DNA of 64,000 nt from Thioalkalivibrio versutus. GTDB lineage: Bacteria > Pseudomonadota > Gammaproteobacteria > Ectothiorhodospirales > Ectothiorhodospiraceae. Under the pieces are notes generated by a model. That model made no database searches and had not been told where the DNA came from. It saw nothing but the letters and a program-made list of their open reading frames with translations. Within the stretch, counting starts at the first letter, position 1, and each line of letters begins with the position of its first letter. Where the stretch lies: assembly GCF_001999325.1 (NCBI RefSeq), contig NZ_MVAR01000014.1, positions 23,526 through 87,525 on the forward strand. The letters run 5' to 3'. The position numbers and the translations under genes are program-made. Positions 40,320 through 48,938 of the stretch are shown one piece after another.

Positions 40320-40839
40320 CCTTCGCCACCGTCCGGGCCAACCGGGTGCCCGCGTGGCGGCGCTCCTGCTGCTCGTGCTGCTGGCCACGCCCGCGTTCGC
40401 CCAGCAGGGCTCGGGCCCGGCGCTGCCGGTGGAGATCACTGCCGACCGCGCGGAGATGGACGAACGCCAGGGGCTGGGGACCTACACCGGCGACGTGATC
40501 GTGATCCGCGGCGACATGACCCTGGAGGCCGACAAGGTCTACGTGCGCACCCGCGATCGCCGCCCCTACGAAATGGAGGCCCACGGCGAGCCGGCACGCC
40601 TGGAATCACCCGATCCGGAAACCGGAGAGATGCGCATTGCCACCGCCCTGCGCATCGACTACCTGCTGAACGAAGACCGCATGATCCTCACCGACCAGGC
40701 CCATGTGATCACCAGCAGAGAGGAGGCGCGCGGCAAGCGCATCACCTACGACCTGACGACCGACGTGATCGAGGCCGAACGCGGCGAAGGCGACAGCGAG
40801 CGCGTGCGCATCACCATCCAGCCGCGCGACGACGAATGA
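40300..40839 (+). CDS. lptA: LPS transport periplasmic protein LptA
   Basis: The 179-residue product carries a signal peptide (hydrophobic about 17–29, cleavage after AFAQ) and an OstA-like beta-jellyroll. The strand pattern [25 protein letters not shown] and KADKVYV-like [12 protein letters not shown] is typical. LptA oligomerises to bridge the periplasm between LptC and LptD. The ATG at 40300 follows GAGGAGG, the best ribosome binding site of the operon, even though it lies within the end of lptC. Confidence 0.93.
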   Translation: MTPNPHSLRHRPGQPGARVAALLLLVLLATPAFAQQGSGPALPVEITADRAEMDERQGLGTYTGDVIVIRGDMTLEADKVYVRTRDRRPYEMEAHGEPARLESPDPETGEMRIATALRIDYLLNEDRMILTDQAHVITSREEARGKRITYDLTTDVIEAERGEGDSERVRITIQPRDDE

Positions 40840-41606
40840 ACGCCACCACCCCCAGCCCATCCGCCACACCGGCACAAACCAACGACCGCCTGATCGGACG
40901 CGAGCTGACCAAGCGCTACGGCCAGCGCACGGTGCTGGACCAGGTGGACGTCGACCTCGCGCCCGGCGAGGTGGTCGGCCTGCTGGGCCCGAACGGGGCC
41001 GGCAAAACCACCTGCTTCTACAGCCTGGTCGGGCTGATCCGTCCCAATGCCGGGCGCATCACCCTGGGCGAGCACGACATCACCCGCGCCCCCATCCACG
41101 TACGCGCGCGCGCCGGCCTCGGCTACCTGCCGCAGGAGGCCTCGATCTTTCGCCGCCTGAGCGTGTGGGACAACCTGCAGGCCGTGCTCGAGCTGCGCCC
41201 CGGGCTGGATCGCCACGAGCGCCGCCGCATTGGCGACGCCCTGATCGAGGAGTTTCAGCTCGAGACCGTGCGCCACAGCCCGGGCATCGCGCTGTCCGGT
41301 GGGGAGCGTCGCCGGGCCGAGATCGCCCGCGCCCTGGCCGGGGATCCGCAGTTCATCTGCCTGGACGAGCCCTTCGCCGGGGTGGATCCGATCTCGGTGG
41401 GCGACATCCAGGACGTGATTCGGCATCTCGCCCAGCGCGGCATCGGCGTACTGATCTCCGATCACAACGTGCGCGAGACCCTCGGCATCTGCCACAGGGC
41501 CTATATTCTGAGCGAGGGACGCCTGCTGGCCGCCGGTACACCGGACGAGCTGCTGGCCGATCCCCAGGTGCGCCGGGTCTATCTCGGCGAGAACTTCCGC
41601 CTGTGA
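40836..41606 (+). CDS. lptB: LPS export ABC transporter ATPase LptB
   Basis: The 256-residue ATPase powers LPS extraction from the inner membrane. It has Walker [19 protein letters not shown] (about 52), [17 protein letters not shown], signature [15 protein letters not shown], Walker [16 protein letters not shown] and the switch His in [10 protein letters not shown], all exact family features. It has about 15 extra residues at the N-terminus compared with E. coli LptB (241). The start overlaps the lptA stop. It is followed by rpoN, as in most gammaproteobacteria. Confidence 0.97.
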   Translation: MNATTPSPSATPAQTNDRLIGRELTKRYGQRTVLDQVDVDLAPGEVVGLLGPNGAGKTTCFYSLVGLIRPNAGRITLGEHDITRAPIHVRARAGLGYLPQEASIFRRLSVWDNLQAVLELRPGLDRHERRRIGDALIEEFQLETVRHSPGIALSGGERRRAEIARALAGDPQFICLDEPFAGVDPISVGDIQDVIRHLAQRGIGVLISDHNVRETLGICHRAYILSEGRLLAAGTPDELLADPQVRRVYLGENFRL

Positions 41607-41694
41607 AAGCGCCCCACATGCGGCCCGGTCGGTGCACAAACCACAAGGCAGGCTTTAAGATTCCACCAATGCCCACCCTCGCTCCGAATACGCG

Positions 41695-43179
41695 ATGCTG
41701 AAACCCGGCCTGAATCTGCAGCTGGGTCAGACGCTGACCATGACCCCGCAACTGCAGCAGGCGATCCGCCTGTTGCAGCTGTCCACGCTCGAGCTCCAGG
41801 TGGAGATCCAGCAGGCGCTGGAGAGCAACCCCATGCTCGAACAGGTCGAGGACGAAGAAGCCGAGGCCGACACCGAGCGCCTGAACCAGGACGGCGAGCT
41901 GGTGGAAGGCGATCGCATGGAGGCCACCACTACCAGCGATGACGTGATCCCCGAGGAACTGACCACCGACAGCCGCTGGGACGACATCTACGAGCCGGCC
42001 CCGACGCCCAACAAGGGCGTGGATGACCGCGACCCGCTGGAAAACACCAGCGACGACGACGGTGAGGGCCTGCAGGATCACCTGCTGTGGCAGCTGCATC
42101 TGAGCCATCTGACACCGCGCGACCAGCGCATCGGGGCGGCCCTGATCGACGCCATCAGCCCCGACGGCTATCTCGAGGGTGACCTGGAAACCCTGGCCGA
42201 GACCATCAGCCGAGGCGAGGATGAAACCGTCGGCGTCGACGAGGTCGAGGCAGTGCTCCACTGGATTCAGCAGTGCGACCCGCTGGGGGTCGGCGCGCGC
42301 AACCTGCGGGAGTGCCTGGAGATCCAGCTACGCGAACTGGCCCCGGACGCCCCGGCCCGCGAGGCCGCACGGGCGATCCTGGAACACGGCATGGACAGCC
42401 TGGGCAAGCGCGACTACAAGGCCCTGCAGCGCCAGTCCGGCGTACGCGACCCGGACGAACTGGCCCGCGCACTGGATCTGATCCGCACCCTGAACCCGCG
42501 CCCCGGCGCACAGATCAGCTCCGCCACCTCGGAATACGTAGTCCCGGATGTCTACGTGCGCCACACCACCGAGGGCTGGCGCGTGGATCTGAATCCGGAG
42601 ATCGCACCGCGCATCCGCATCAACGACCTCTACGCCGGCATGGTGCGCCAAGTCTCGGATGCCCGCGACAGCGCCTTTATGCGCGATCAGCTGCAGGAGG
42701 CACGCTGGTTCCTGAAGAGCCTGCACAGCCGCAACGACACCCTGCTGCGGGTCGCCGAGGCGATCGTCCATCGCCAGCAGGGCTTTCTCGAGCATGGCGA
42801 CGTCGCGATGCAGCCATTGATCCTGCGCGACATTGCCGAGACCCTGGAGATGCACGAATCGACCATCTCGCGGGTTACCACGCAGAAATACATGCACACC
42901 CCGCGCGGGGTCTTCGAGTTCAAGTATTTCTTCTCCAGCCATGTCGGCACGAACGATGGCGGCGAGTGTTCCGCCACCGCCATCCGTGCCATGATTCGCG
43001 AATTGATTGGCGACGAACCCCCGAACAAGCCGCTCAGCGATGCCCGGCTCGCCCAGGTCCTGTCGGACCGGGGCATCAACGTAGCGCGCCGCACCGTGGC
43101 CAAGTACCGCGAGGCGATGCACATCCCTTCATCCAGCGAACGCCGGCAGATGGCCTCGATGCCCACCGGCAGCAAGTAA
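41695..43179 (+). CDS. rpoN: RNA polymerase sigma-54 factor
   Basis: The 494-residue sigma factor has a Gln/Leu-rich region I (LGQTLTMTPQLQQAIRLLQL), an acidic region II (about 50–125), the core-binding domain, the HTH-like segment IADTLEMHESTISRVTTQKY-like (here IAETLEMHESTISRVTTQKY) and the RpoN box ARRTVAKYRE near the C-terminus. Sigma-54 recognises -24/-12 promoters and needs AAA+ activators. An 88-base gap follows lptB, so it may have its own promoter. hpf, ptsN, hprK and rapZ follow, the standard rpoN neighbourhood. Confidence 0.97.
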   Translation: MLKPGLNLQLGQTLTMTPQLQQAIRLLQLSTLELQVEIQQALESNPMLEQVEDEEAEADTERLNQDGELVEGDRMEATTTSDDVIPEELTTDSRWDDIYEPAPTPNKGVDDRDPLENTSDDDGEGLQDHLLWQLHLSHLTPRDQRIGAALIDAISPDGYLEGDLETLAETISRGEDETVGVDEVEAVLHWIQQCDPLGVGARNLRECLEIQLRELAPDAPAREAARAILEHGMDSLGKRDYKALQRQSGVRDPDELARALDLIRTLNPRPGAQISSATSEYVVPDVYVRHTTEGWRVDLNPEIAPRIRINDLYAGMVRQVSDARDSAFMRDQLQEARWFLKSLHSRNDTLLRVAEAIVHRQQGFLEHGDVAMQPLILRDIAETLEMHESTISRVTTQKYMHTPRGVFEFKYFFSSHVGTNDGGECSATAIRAMIRELIGDEPPNKPLSDARLAQVLSDRGINVARRTVAKYREAMHIPSSSERRQMASMPTGSK

Positions 43180-43195
43180 CCAAGGAGTCCTGACC

Positions 43196-43534
43196 ATGCA
43201 GATCAACCTGACCGGCCACCACGTGGACATCACCGACGCCCTGCGCGACTACGTCAACGAGAAATTCGCGAAGCTGGAGCGCCACTTCGACAAGGTCATC
43301 GACGTCCACGTCGTGCTGACCCACGAGAAGACCCGGAATCAGCACAACCAGGCCGAAGCGAATCTCCAGGTCAGCGGCAATCACATCCACGCCGAGGCCT
43401 CTCACGAGGACATGTATGCCGCAATCGACGCGCTGATCGACAAAGTCGACCGTCAGCTGATTAAGCACAAGGAAAAGGTCAAGGATCACCACCGCGCCGA
43501 AGGTGCCCAGCGCAACCGCGAGCAGGCCTCCTGA
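43196..43534 (+). CDS. hpf: ribosome hibernation promoting factor, short form
   Basis: The 112-residue protein is a short HPF/YhbH with only the beta-alpha-beta-beta-beta-alpha ribosome-binding domain (about 1–98). Its sequence INLTGHHVDITDALRDYVNEKFAKLERHFD (part: ITDALRDYVNEKFAKLERHF) is characteristic. It binds the small subunit and promotes 100S dimers in stationary phase. AAGGAG stands 6–8 bases ahead of the ATG. Position between rpoN and ptsN is the usual one. Confidence 0.95.
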   Translation: MQINLTGHHVDITDALRDYVNEKFAKLERHFDKVIDVHVVLTHEKTRNQHNQAEANLQVSGNHIHAEASHEDMYAAIDALIDKVDRQLIKHKEKVKDHHRAEGAQRNREQAS

Positions 43535-43537
43535 TCC

Positions 43538-44005
43538 ATGACGATTGCCGAGCTGATCACCTCCGAGCGCATTGGCCTGCAACCCGAGTGTTCCAGCCAG
43601 AAACGGGCCCTGGAGGCCCTGGCGGACCTCCTCGCCGGCGGAGGTGACGGCACGGGACCGGGGAGCAACGCGATCTTCGAGGCCCTGTCCGCGCGCGAAA
43701 AACTCGGATCCACCGGTCTCGGCCATGGGGTTGCGATTCCCCATGGCCGCCTGGCCGATCTCGAGGCGCCGCGCGTGGCCGTGCTGCGCCTGGACAAGGG
43801 CGTCGACTTCGACGCCATGGATCACGAGCCGGTCGATATCCTGATCGCACTGCTGGTCCCGGAGGCCGCCACCGGCGACCACCTCGACCTGCTGGCCCAG
43901 CTCGCCCGCGGCCTGTCGCAGCCAGACACCATCGGGGCGCTGCGCCGGGCCGGGGATGCGACGGCCCTGGAACAGGAACTCGTGCGCCGCTTCAGCGAGG
44001 ACTAA
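43538..44005 (+). CDS. ptsN: PTS nitrogen regulatory EIIA (EIIA-Ntr)
   Basis: The 155-residue product is the EIIA-Ntr phosphoacceptor of the regulatory nitrogen phosphotransferase system. The phosphorylated His is in GHGVAIPHGRLADLEAP (about residue 68). EIIA-Ntr influences potassium transport, sigma-54-related genes and envelope stress in other bacteria. It begins 3 bases after hpf ends. Its usual phosphodonor NPr/HPr is encoded at the end of this cluster, but no Enzyme I gene is seen. Confidence 0.95.
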   Translation: MTIAELITSERIGLQPECSSQKRALEALADLLAGGGDGTGPGSNAIFEALSAREKLGSTGLGHGVAIPHGRLADLEAPRVAVLRLDKGVDFDAMDHEPVDILIALLVPEAATGDHLDLLAQLARGLSQPDTIGALRRAGDATALEQELVRRFSED

Positions 44006-44053
44006 GCCCGTGGAACCCGCCTCCAGCCGCGATTCCGGCGCGCAGCGTCTGCC

Positions 44054-45085
44054 ATGAACGAGGCGCTGGGAGAAGGCGGGATCGCCCGCGACATCAACGT
44101 GGAGAGCCTGATCCAGGCCATGGGAAACCGCCTGGATCTTCACTTCGTACACGGCGAACATGCAGCACCCGACCGCAAGCTGGTCGGCGACGACGGGGAC
44201 GACCTGCCGCTGGCCGGCCATCTCAACCTGATCCGGCCCAACCGCATCCAGATCATCGGCGACTTCGAGGCCCGCTACATCTCCAGCCTCAGCGCCACCC
44301 AGTGCAACGACCTGATCCTGGAGATGGCCCGCACCGGGACCACCGCGGTGATCTTCGCCGAGGACACCTGTCCGTTCTCGGAGATGCCCGACGCCCCGCA
44401 GGAGGCGCTGCCGCTGATCCTGTGCTCCAGCACCAGCAGCCACGAGATTATCTCGCTGCTGCGCTATTTCCTGCAGCAGCGCCTGGCCCATTTCGAGGTG
44501 CGCCACGGCGTGTTCATGGAGATCCTCGGGATCGGGGTGCTGATCAGCGGCGCCTCCAGCGTCGGCAAGAGCGAGGTCGCACTGGAACTGATCTCGCGCG
44601 GGCATCGCCTGATCGCCGACGATGCCCCGGAGTTCGCGCGCATTGCGCCCGACATCGTCCGCGGCCACTGCCCGGCCCTGCTCCAGGACCTGCTCGAGGT
44701 GCGCGGTCTTGGGGTGCTCAACATCCGCGCCATGTACGGCGATTCCGCGATCAAGGGCGGCAAGTACCTGCGCCTGATCATCGACCTACGCGATCATGGC
44801 GAACCCTCGCCGGTCCCCGATGACCGGCTGAACGGGCGCCGCGGCGAGATCGATATCCTCGGCCTGCGCGTCCCCTTGATCAGCCTGCCGATCGCGCCGG
44901 GGCGTAACATCGCGGTGATGATCGAGGCGGCCGTGCGCAACCACATGCTGCACATGCAGGGCTATATCGCTGGCGACGACCTGCGCGCACGCCAGCGCCG
45001 CCAGATGAGCGGCGAGACGGAGGAGCCGCCCTACCATCGCGCGGTGCCCGCCACTACGGTCCCCAACCCGGACCCGGAGGGCTGA
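44054..45085 (+). CDS. hprK: HPr kinase/phosphorylase
   Basis: The 343-residue bifunctional enzyme phosphorylates a serine of HPr and reverses this with phosphate. The P-loop GASSVGKSEVALELISRGH (about 171), ADDAPEF, the signature LEVRGLGVLNIRAMYGDSAI and LPIAPGRNIAVMIEAAVRNHML (part: APGRNIAVMIEAAVRNHML) are typical of HprK. The C-terminus is extended by about 25 polar residues. Gammaproteobacteria related to E. coli lack hprK, whereas Chromatiales-type and beta-/alphaproteobacterial clusters keep it, consistent with the proposed taxonomy. Confidence 0.95.
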   Translation: MNEALGEGGIARDINVESLIQAMGNRLDLHFVHGEHAAPDRKLVGDDGDDLPLAGHLNLIRPNRIQIIGDFEARYISSLSATQCNDLILEMARTGTTAVIFAEDTCPFSEMPDAPQEALPLILCSSTSSHEIISLLRYFLQQRLAHFEVRHGVFMEILGIGVLISGASSVGKSEVALELISRGHRLIADDAPEFARIAPDIVRGHCPALLQDLLEVRGLGVLNIRAMYGDSAIKGGKYLRLIIDLRDHGEPSPVPDDRLNGRRGEIDILGLRVPLISLPIAPGRNIAVMIEAAVRNHMLHMQGYIAGDDLRARQRRQMSGETEEPPYHRAVPATTVPNPDPEG

Positions 45086-45092
45086 ATCGGCC

Positions 45093-45965
45093 ATGCGCCT
45101 GCTAATCGTCAGTGGCCTGTCCGGGTCCGGCAAGACCGTGGCCCTGCACACCCTAGAGGATGCCGGCTACTTCTGCGTCGACAACCTCCCGCTGCCGCTG
45201 CTGCCGGACCTGATCGATCAGGTCCGGCAGGGCCACTACGACACCGAGACCGACCGCCATCTGGCCGTGGGCGTGGATGTGCGCAGCGGCCTGGAGGCCC
45301 TGGAGGGGTTCTCCGATCTCCTGGCGCAACTACGGGCGGACGGGGTGCAGGTGGAGGTCCTGTTCCTGCAGGCGGCCAGCGAGGTGCTGCTGCGGCGCTA
45401 CCACCTGACCCGCCGGCGCCACCCGCTGGCGCGCGACGGCGTGCCACTGGTCGAGGCCATCGACCGCGAACGCGAGTGGCTGGGCCATGTGGCCGCGGAG
45501 GCCGACCTGACGGTCGACACCTCGCGCCTGTCGATGCACGATCTGGCCCGCACCCTGCGCGACCGCATAGGCGAGCGCGGGGAACACGAACTATCCCTGC
45601 AGTTCCAGTCTTTCGGCTTCAAACACGGCGCGCCGCTGGATTCCGACTTCGTGTTCGACGTGCGCTGCTTGCCCAATCCGCACTACGAAAGCGATCTGGC
45701 CGCCCTGACCGGTCGCGACCCGCCCGTGTGCGAGTTCCTTGAGCGGCACGCGGAGGTCGCGGCCATGTTCGACAGCATCCAGGGATTCCTGTCCCAGTGG
45801 CTGCCGCGCCTGCTGGACGATCACCGCAGCTACATAACCGTCTCCATCGGTTGTACCGGCGGGCAACACCGCTCGGTGTATCTGGTGGAGCGGCTTGCGG
45901 AGGCGTGGCAGGATCGGGAACATGTTACTGTTAGCACCCGTCACCGCGAGCTGGGGAAACAGTAA
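45093..45965 (+). CDS. rapZ: RNase adapter protein RapZ
   Basis: The 290-residue nucleotide-binding protein has P-loop GLSGSGKTVALHTLED at the N-terminus, YFCVDNLPLPLLP, and the C-terminal motif SIGCTGGQHRSVYLVERLA (about 255), all diagnostic. In E. coli RapZ presents the small RNA GlmZ to RNase E and so controls GlmS and amino-sugar supply; whether that circuit exists here is unknown. It follows hprK after 7 bases. Confidence 0.96.
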   Translation: MRLLIVSGLSGSGKTVALHTLEDAGYFCVDNLPLPLLPDLIDQVRQGHYDTETDRHLAVGVDVRSGLEALEGFSDLLAQLRADGVQVEVLFLQAASEVLLRRYHLTRRRHPLARDGVPLVEAIDREREWLGHVAAEADLTVDTSRLSMHDLARTLRDRIGERGEHELSLQFQSFGFKHGAPLDSDFVFDVRCLPNPHYESDLAALTGRDPPVCEFLERHAEVAAMFDSIQGFLSQWLPRLLDDHRSYITVSIGCTGGQHRSVYLVERLAEAWQDREHVTVSTRHRELGKQ

Positions 45966-46016
45966 CCACTGGACGCGGGACGAGGGCCTTCTGGAACCCG
46001 CAATCGGAGCAGATCC

Positions 46017-46442
46017 ATGGGCGTTGGTCTCATTCTGATCACGCATCAAAACCTGGGCGATACCCTGCTGCAGACCGCGCAGAGCATGCTCGGGGGCCTG
46101 CCCGAGGACTGCGAGTCCATGGCGATGTCCCAGAACGACGACCCCGACGAGGTCCTGGCCCGCGCCCGCGAGCGCCTGGCGACCCTCGACAGCGGCTCGG
46201 GGGTGCTCGTTCTGACCGACATGTTTGGCTCCACGCCTTCCAACGTGGCGATTCGTGTCGCCCGGGGTGCAAATGCCCGCGTGATCGCCGGCGCCAACCT
46301 GCCGATGCTCATCCGCGTGCTCAACTATCAACACCTCCCCCTGACCGAACTGGTCAACAAGGCCCTTTCGGGCGGCCATGACGGGATTCTCCTCTGCGAT
46401 CAGGAGTGCAGCGATGCCGCAGCGCGTAGTCCCCATCGTTAA
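46017..46442 (+). CDS. PTS EIIA component, mannose family
   Basis: This is a 141-residue stand-alone EIIA of the mannose family. The phosphoacceptor His lies in LILITHQNLGDTLL (about residue 10), and the segment VLVLTDMFGSTPSNVA is typical. No EIIB, EIIC or EIID genes are adjacent, so it probably serves regulation rather than sugar import, as proposed for such genes in hprK-containing clusters. It overlaps the HPr gene by 29 bases. Confidence 0.92.
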   Translation: MGVGLILITHQNLGDTLLQTAQSMLGGLPEDCESMAMSQNDDPDEVLARARERLATLDSGSGVLVLTDMFGSTPSNVAIRVARGANARVIAGANLPMLIRVLNYQHLPLTELVNKALSGGHDGILLCDQECSDAAARSPHR

Positions 46443-46683
46443 TCGCCTGGGGATGCACGCGCGCGCCGCGGCCAAGTTCGTCAGCCTGGCCAGCAAATTC
46501 GCCGCGGACGTCTCCGTCTCCCGCAACCAGCAGGAGGTGAATGGCAAGAGCATCATGGGCGTGATGATGCTGGCCGCCGCCCAGGGCAGCGAGATCACCA
46601 TTGAGGCCGAAGGCAAGGATGCGCCGGAGGCGCTGGATGCACTCGCAGAGTTGGTCGCCGATCGTTTCGGCGAAGAGGCCTGA
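46414..46683 (+). CDS. ptsH: HPr phosphocarrier protein
   Basis: The 89-residue HPr has the phosphoacceptor His in NRLGMHARAAAKF (about residue 15) and the regulatory Ser in NGKSIMGVMML (about residue 46). The latter is the substrate site of HprK, whose gene is in the same cluster. The start lies within the end of the EIIA gene; CAGGAG is 9 bases upstream. The Enzyme I gene commonly found next in related clusters is absent here: a convergent sugar kinase gene follows instead. Confidence 0.95.
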   Translation: MPQRVVPIVNRLGMHARAAAKFVSLASKFAADVSVSRNQQEVNGKSIMGVMMLAAAQGSEITIEAEGKDAPEALDALAELVADRFGEEA

Positions 46684-46734
46684 ACCTCCGAGTCCCGCCC
46701 GCACCGGTCAACAACCACCATCCCCCTGCGGGGG

Positions 46735-47625
46735 CTATCCGGGCCACGCTCCCGGCTCGGAGCCCGCGTTAGCCAGCCCGTCCAGGCCGACCTGCTCGAG
46801 CTTGCGCTCCGCCAGGCGCACAGCGACCGTCAGGGCCTGCTCCGGGGGCTCCCCGGAGACCAGCGCGTGGATCAACCCGGCATTGAAGGTATCCCCTGCC
46901 CCCACGCTGTCGACCACCCGCAGTCCGGGCGTCGCTTCACAATGGTGGATCACGCCCCCCGCGGCCACCCAGGCCCCTTCGGCCCCGGCGGTCACGGTCA
47001 GGATGCGATCCGGGAAGCGCTCGGAAAGCTGCTCCAGCGCAGCCTCGGGAGTGCCCGCCACGCTCGCCGCCCAGTCGCGCGAGAGCATCAGGACATCGGC
47101 ATAGTCCAGGCATGCGTCGAGCCCCGGCCGGGGCTTCTCCAGCTCCAGCGACACCGGCTGGTCAAAGATGCTCTCGCGCACCGCGCGCAGGATGGACGCA
47201 AGGGCCTCCGGGTTACGCCCCTCGAAGTGCAACCAGTCATATTCCGGCCAGGGTACGCCCGCGAGATCCTCCACCCCGAGTTCGGGCAGGTCGCGGTGAT
47301 GAACGATGGTGCGACTTCCCGTCTCCCTGGAGCGAAGAATATGGGAGGTCGGCGTCGCTCCGGGCCGGCGTACGCAGTGACGAACATCCAGTCCGTGGCC
47401 CTCCAGGGACGCGCTCAAGGCATCCCCGGCCGCACCCTTGGCGATGACTGCGGCCAGGCCCGGGCGGTGGCCGAACTGCGCCAGGATCGTTGCCGTGTTG
47501 GTCGCGTTGCCTCCAGGCTGGGTGGTGCTGGCGAGCGCCCGGACCTCGTCGTCCTCGGCCGGGAAGGCTGCAACATCGAGGGTGTGGTCGAGCGTGACAA
47601 TGCCAGTCGCGAGGATACGTGCCAT
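46735..47625 (-). CDS. PfkB-family carbohydrate kinase, ketohexokinase-like
   Basis: This is a 296-residue ribokinase-fold kinase. PfkB signature 1 is represented by PGGNATNTATILAQFG (about 38) and signature 2 by VVDSVGAGDTFNAGLIHAL with the catalytic Asp (about 248). Several stretches resemble animal ketohexokinase more than bacterial ribokinase: GSRTIVHHRDLPEL, WLHFEGRNPEAL, LELEKPRPGLDACLDYADVL and ERKLEQVGLDGL. A sugar such as fructose or a related ketose is thus a candidate substrate. It converges on the HPr gene. The reasoning is by recalled similarity, not by alignment. Confidence 0.8.
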   Translation of the reverse strand: MARILATGIVTLDHTLDVAAFPAEDDEVRALASTTQPGGNATNTATILAQFGHRPGLAAVIAKGAAGDALSASLEGHGLDVRHCVRRPGATPTSHILRSRETGSRTIVHHRDLPELGVEDLAGVPWPEYDWLHFEGRNPEALASILRAVRESIFDQPVSLELEKPRPGLDACLDYADVLMLSRDWAASVAGTPEAALEQLSERFPDRILTVTAGAEGAWVAAGGVIHHCEATPGLRVVDSVGAGDTFNAGLIHALVSGEPPEQALTVAVRLAERKLEQVGLDGLANAGSEPGAWPG

Positions 47626-47749
47626 ACGGGCTCCCGTGATGAAGGAGCGCCATTCTGGCGGGTCGCGCCCATTACGTCATCTCGCATATTCGTCATCCGC
47701 GGATGCTCCTGCGACAATAACCCCTCTGTCTCAGGAGGCCCCGACCGGT

Positions 47750-48160
47750 ATGGCCACGTTCCCTTCTCCCGAATCCACCGAAGCCGCCTTTTACGCGGCC
47801 TTTCAGGCAGGCGATGCACAAGGCATGCGCGAAATCTGGCACGACAGTGCCGAGTGTGTCTGCATCCACCCAGGTGGCGAGCGCCTGCAGGGAACGGACA
47901 TCATCCTGGAAAGCTGGGACGACATCCTGCCGAGGATGCGCGGGGTGATCGTACACCGAACCCAGGTGACGGCCATCCCGGGCGAAGACCTCGTCCTCCA
48001 CGTATTGCGCGAAAACCTGTATGTCCAGGGTGAGCGGCGCGGCGTCATGCTGGCGACCAATGGCTACCGCCATGATGGGGAAAGCTGGCGCATGGTGCTC
48101 CACCACGCCAGCCCGGACCCGGAACCCACGCCGGAATGGCCCACCGGGGGCGTGCACTGA
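47750..48160 (+). CDS. SnoaL/NTF2-like protein (first of tandem pair)
   Basis: The 136-residue product has the small cone-shaped NTF2-like fold pattern: an N-terminal helix pair (TEAAFYAAFQAGDAQGMREIW), then CIHPGGERLQG and a final beta-hairpin (GVMLATNGYRHDGESWRMVLHHASP). Such proteins have varied or unknown functions, and no catalytic assignment is possible. CAGGAGG precedes the ATG. Its stop overlaps the start of a paralogue (TGATG), so the two are probably translated together and may form a heterodimer. Confidence 0.85.
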   Translation: MATFPSPESTEAAFYAAFQAGDAQGMREIWHDSAECVCIHPGGERLQGTDIILESWDDILPRMRGVIVHRTQVTAIPGEDLVLHVLRENLYVQGERRGVMLATNGYRHDGESWRMVLHHASPDPEPTPEWPTGGVH

Positions 48161-48597
48161 TGGCGACGGATGCCGATCGCTGCGTCGAGGCGTATTACGC
48201 CGCCTTTCGTGCCGCCGATATCGAACAGATGATGCGCCTGTGGGGCGAGCGTCCCGACATCGTCTGCATCCACCCGGGCAGCCCGCGCGCCCACCGGGGC
48301 GTGGCGGAGGTGATGGAGAGCTGGCTACTGGTCTTCGCGCGTGAACTGAATATCGGGATCGAACCGAAGATCGTGGGGCGCCACGAGACCGGGGAGATCA
48401 TCAGCCTGGTCATCGAGGAGGCGATCACGCGACCGGGCGACGTCGCGCCCACCGGGACGATCCTGATCAGCCAGACCTGGCGCTGGCTGGACACGGGCTG
48501 GCGCCTGTTGTTTCACCATGCGTCGCACGGGCGCCGCTCACCGCCATCGCAGGACGGCATGTTTGTCCCCGATGGCGGCGGCAACACCCGCCACTGA
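48160..48597 (+). CDS. SnoaL/NTF2-like protein (second of tandem pair)
   Basis: This is a 145-residue paralogue of the preceding protein. It shares EAYYAAFRAADIEQMMRLW, VCIHPGSPRAHRG, a central MESW, and the final WRWLDTGWRLLFHHASHG. It carries a longer Gly/Pro-rich C-terminal tail. The overlapping TGATG start implies coupling. Functions are not known; family members include isomerases, hydrolases and binding proteins. Confidence 0.84.
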   Translation: MATDADRCVEAYYAAFRAADIEQMMRLWGERPDIVCIHPGSPRAHRGVAEVMESWLLVFARELNIGIEPKIVGRHETGEIISLVIEEAITRPGDVAPTGTILISQTWRWLDTGWRLLFHHASHGRRSPPSQDGMFVPDGGGNTRH

Positions 48598-48938
48598 CGA
48601 GCCGTGGGATCGACCACGAAGCGCGCGAAGGAAGAAGGTCCGAAGCGAAGGCACCACTGAGCACATCAGTCATGGGGAAGCGATTTAAGCGGCAAAAGGA
48701 TCTTCGAACGCCGCGAATCCGGGCCGCCCCCTCAATAACCTGACGGTGCTCGCGATCCGGGTCCTCTACGGTTCAAGAAAACCACGTGACCATCGACACC
48801 GGGCGTTCGGGAAATCAACGGGGCTCAGCTCCTCTCCCTGCCCGTCGACCCGATTAGAATCACGCATGGGGCCGCAACCGGCCACTGTGGATGACTCGCG
48901 CCCTTGCTTGGTGTCTTCGTGCGCTTAATGGTTACCAA
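48598..48938. other. 341-base gap without a recognised gene
   Basis: No convincing coding sequence, RNA or terminator is seen. ACCACGAAGCGCGCGAAGG near the left side (48614–48632) and, in the reverse sense, GTGTCTTCGTGCGCTT near the right side (48910–48925) resemble halves of a common dispersed intergenic motif, but the match is weak. A 60-codon open frame across 48746–48928 has no ribosome binding site and atypical composition. Confidence 0.5.

Noticed and set aside
43076..44668. 530-codon minus-strand open frame across hpf, ptsN and hprK
   Set aside because: All three plus-strand genes have exact family motifs and typical spacing.
46722..46734. CCCCC-TGC-GGGGG hairpin between HPr and the PfkB kinase as a terminator
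   Set aside because: The stem is only 5 bp and no U-run follows on either strand.
48746..48928. 60-codon open frame before aroK
   Set aside because: It has no ribosome binding site and no similarity, and overlaps weak repeat-like sequence.
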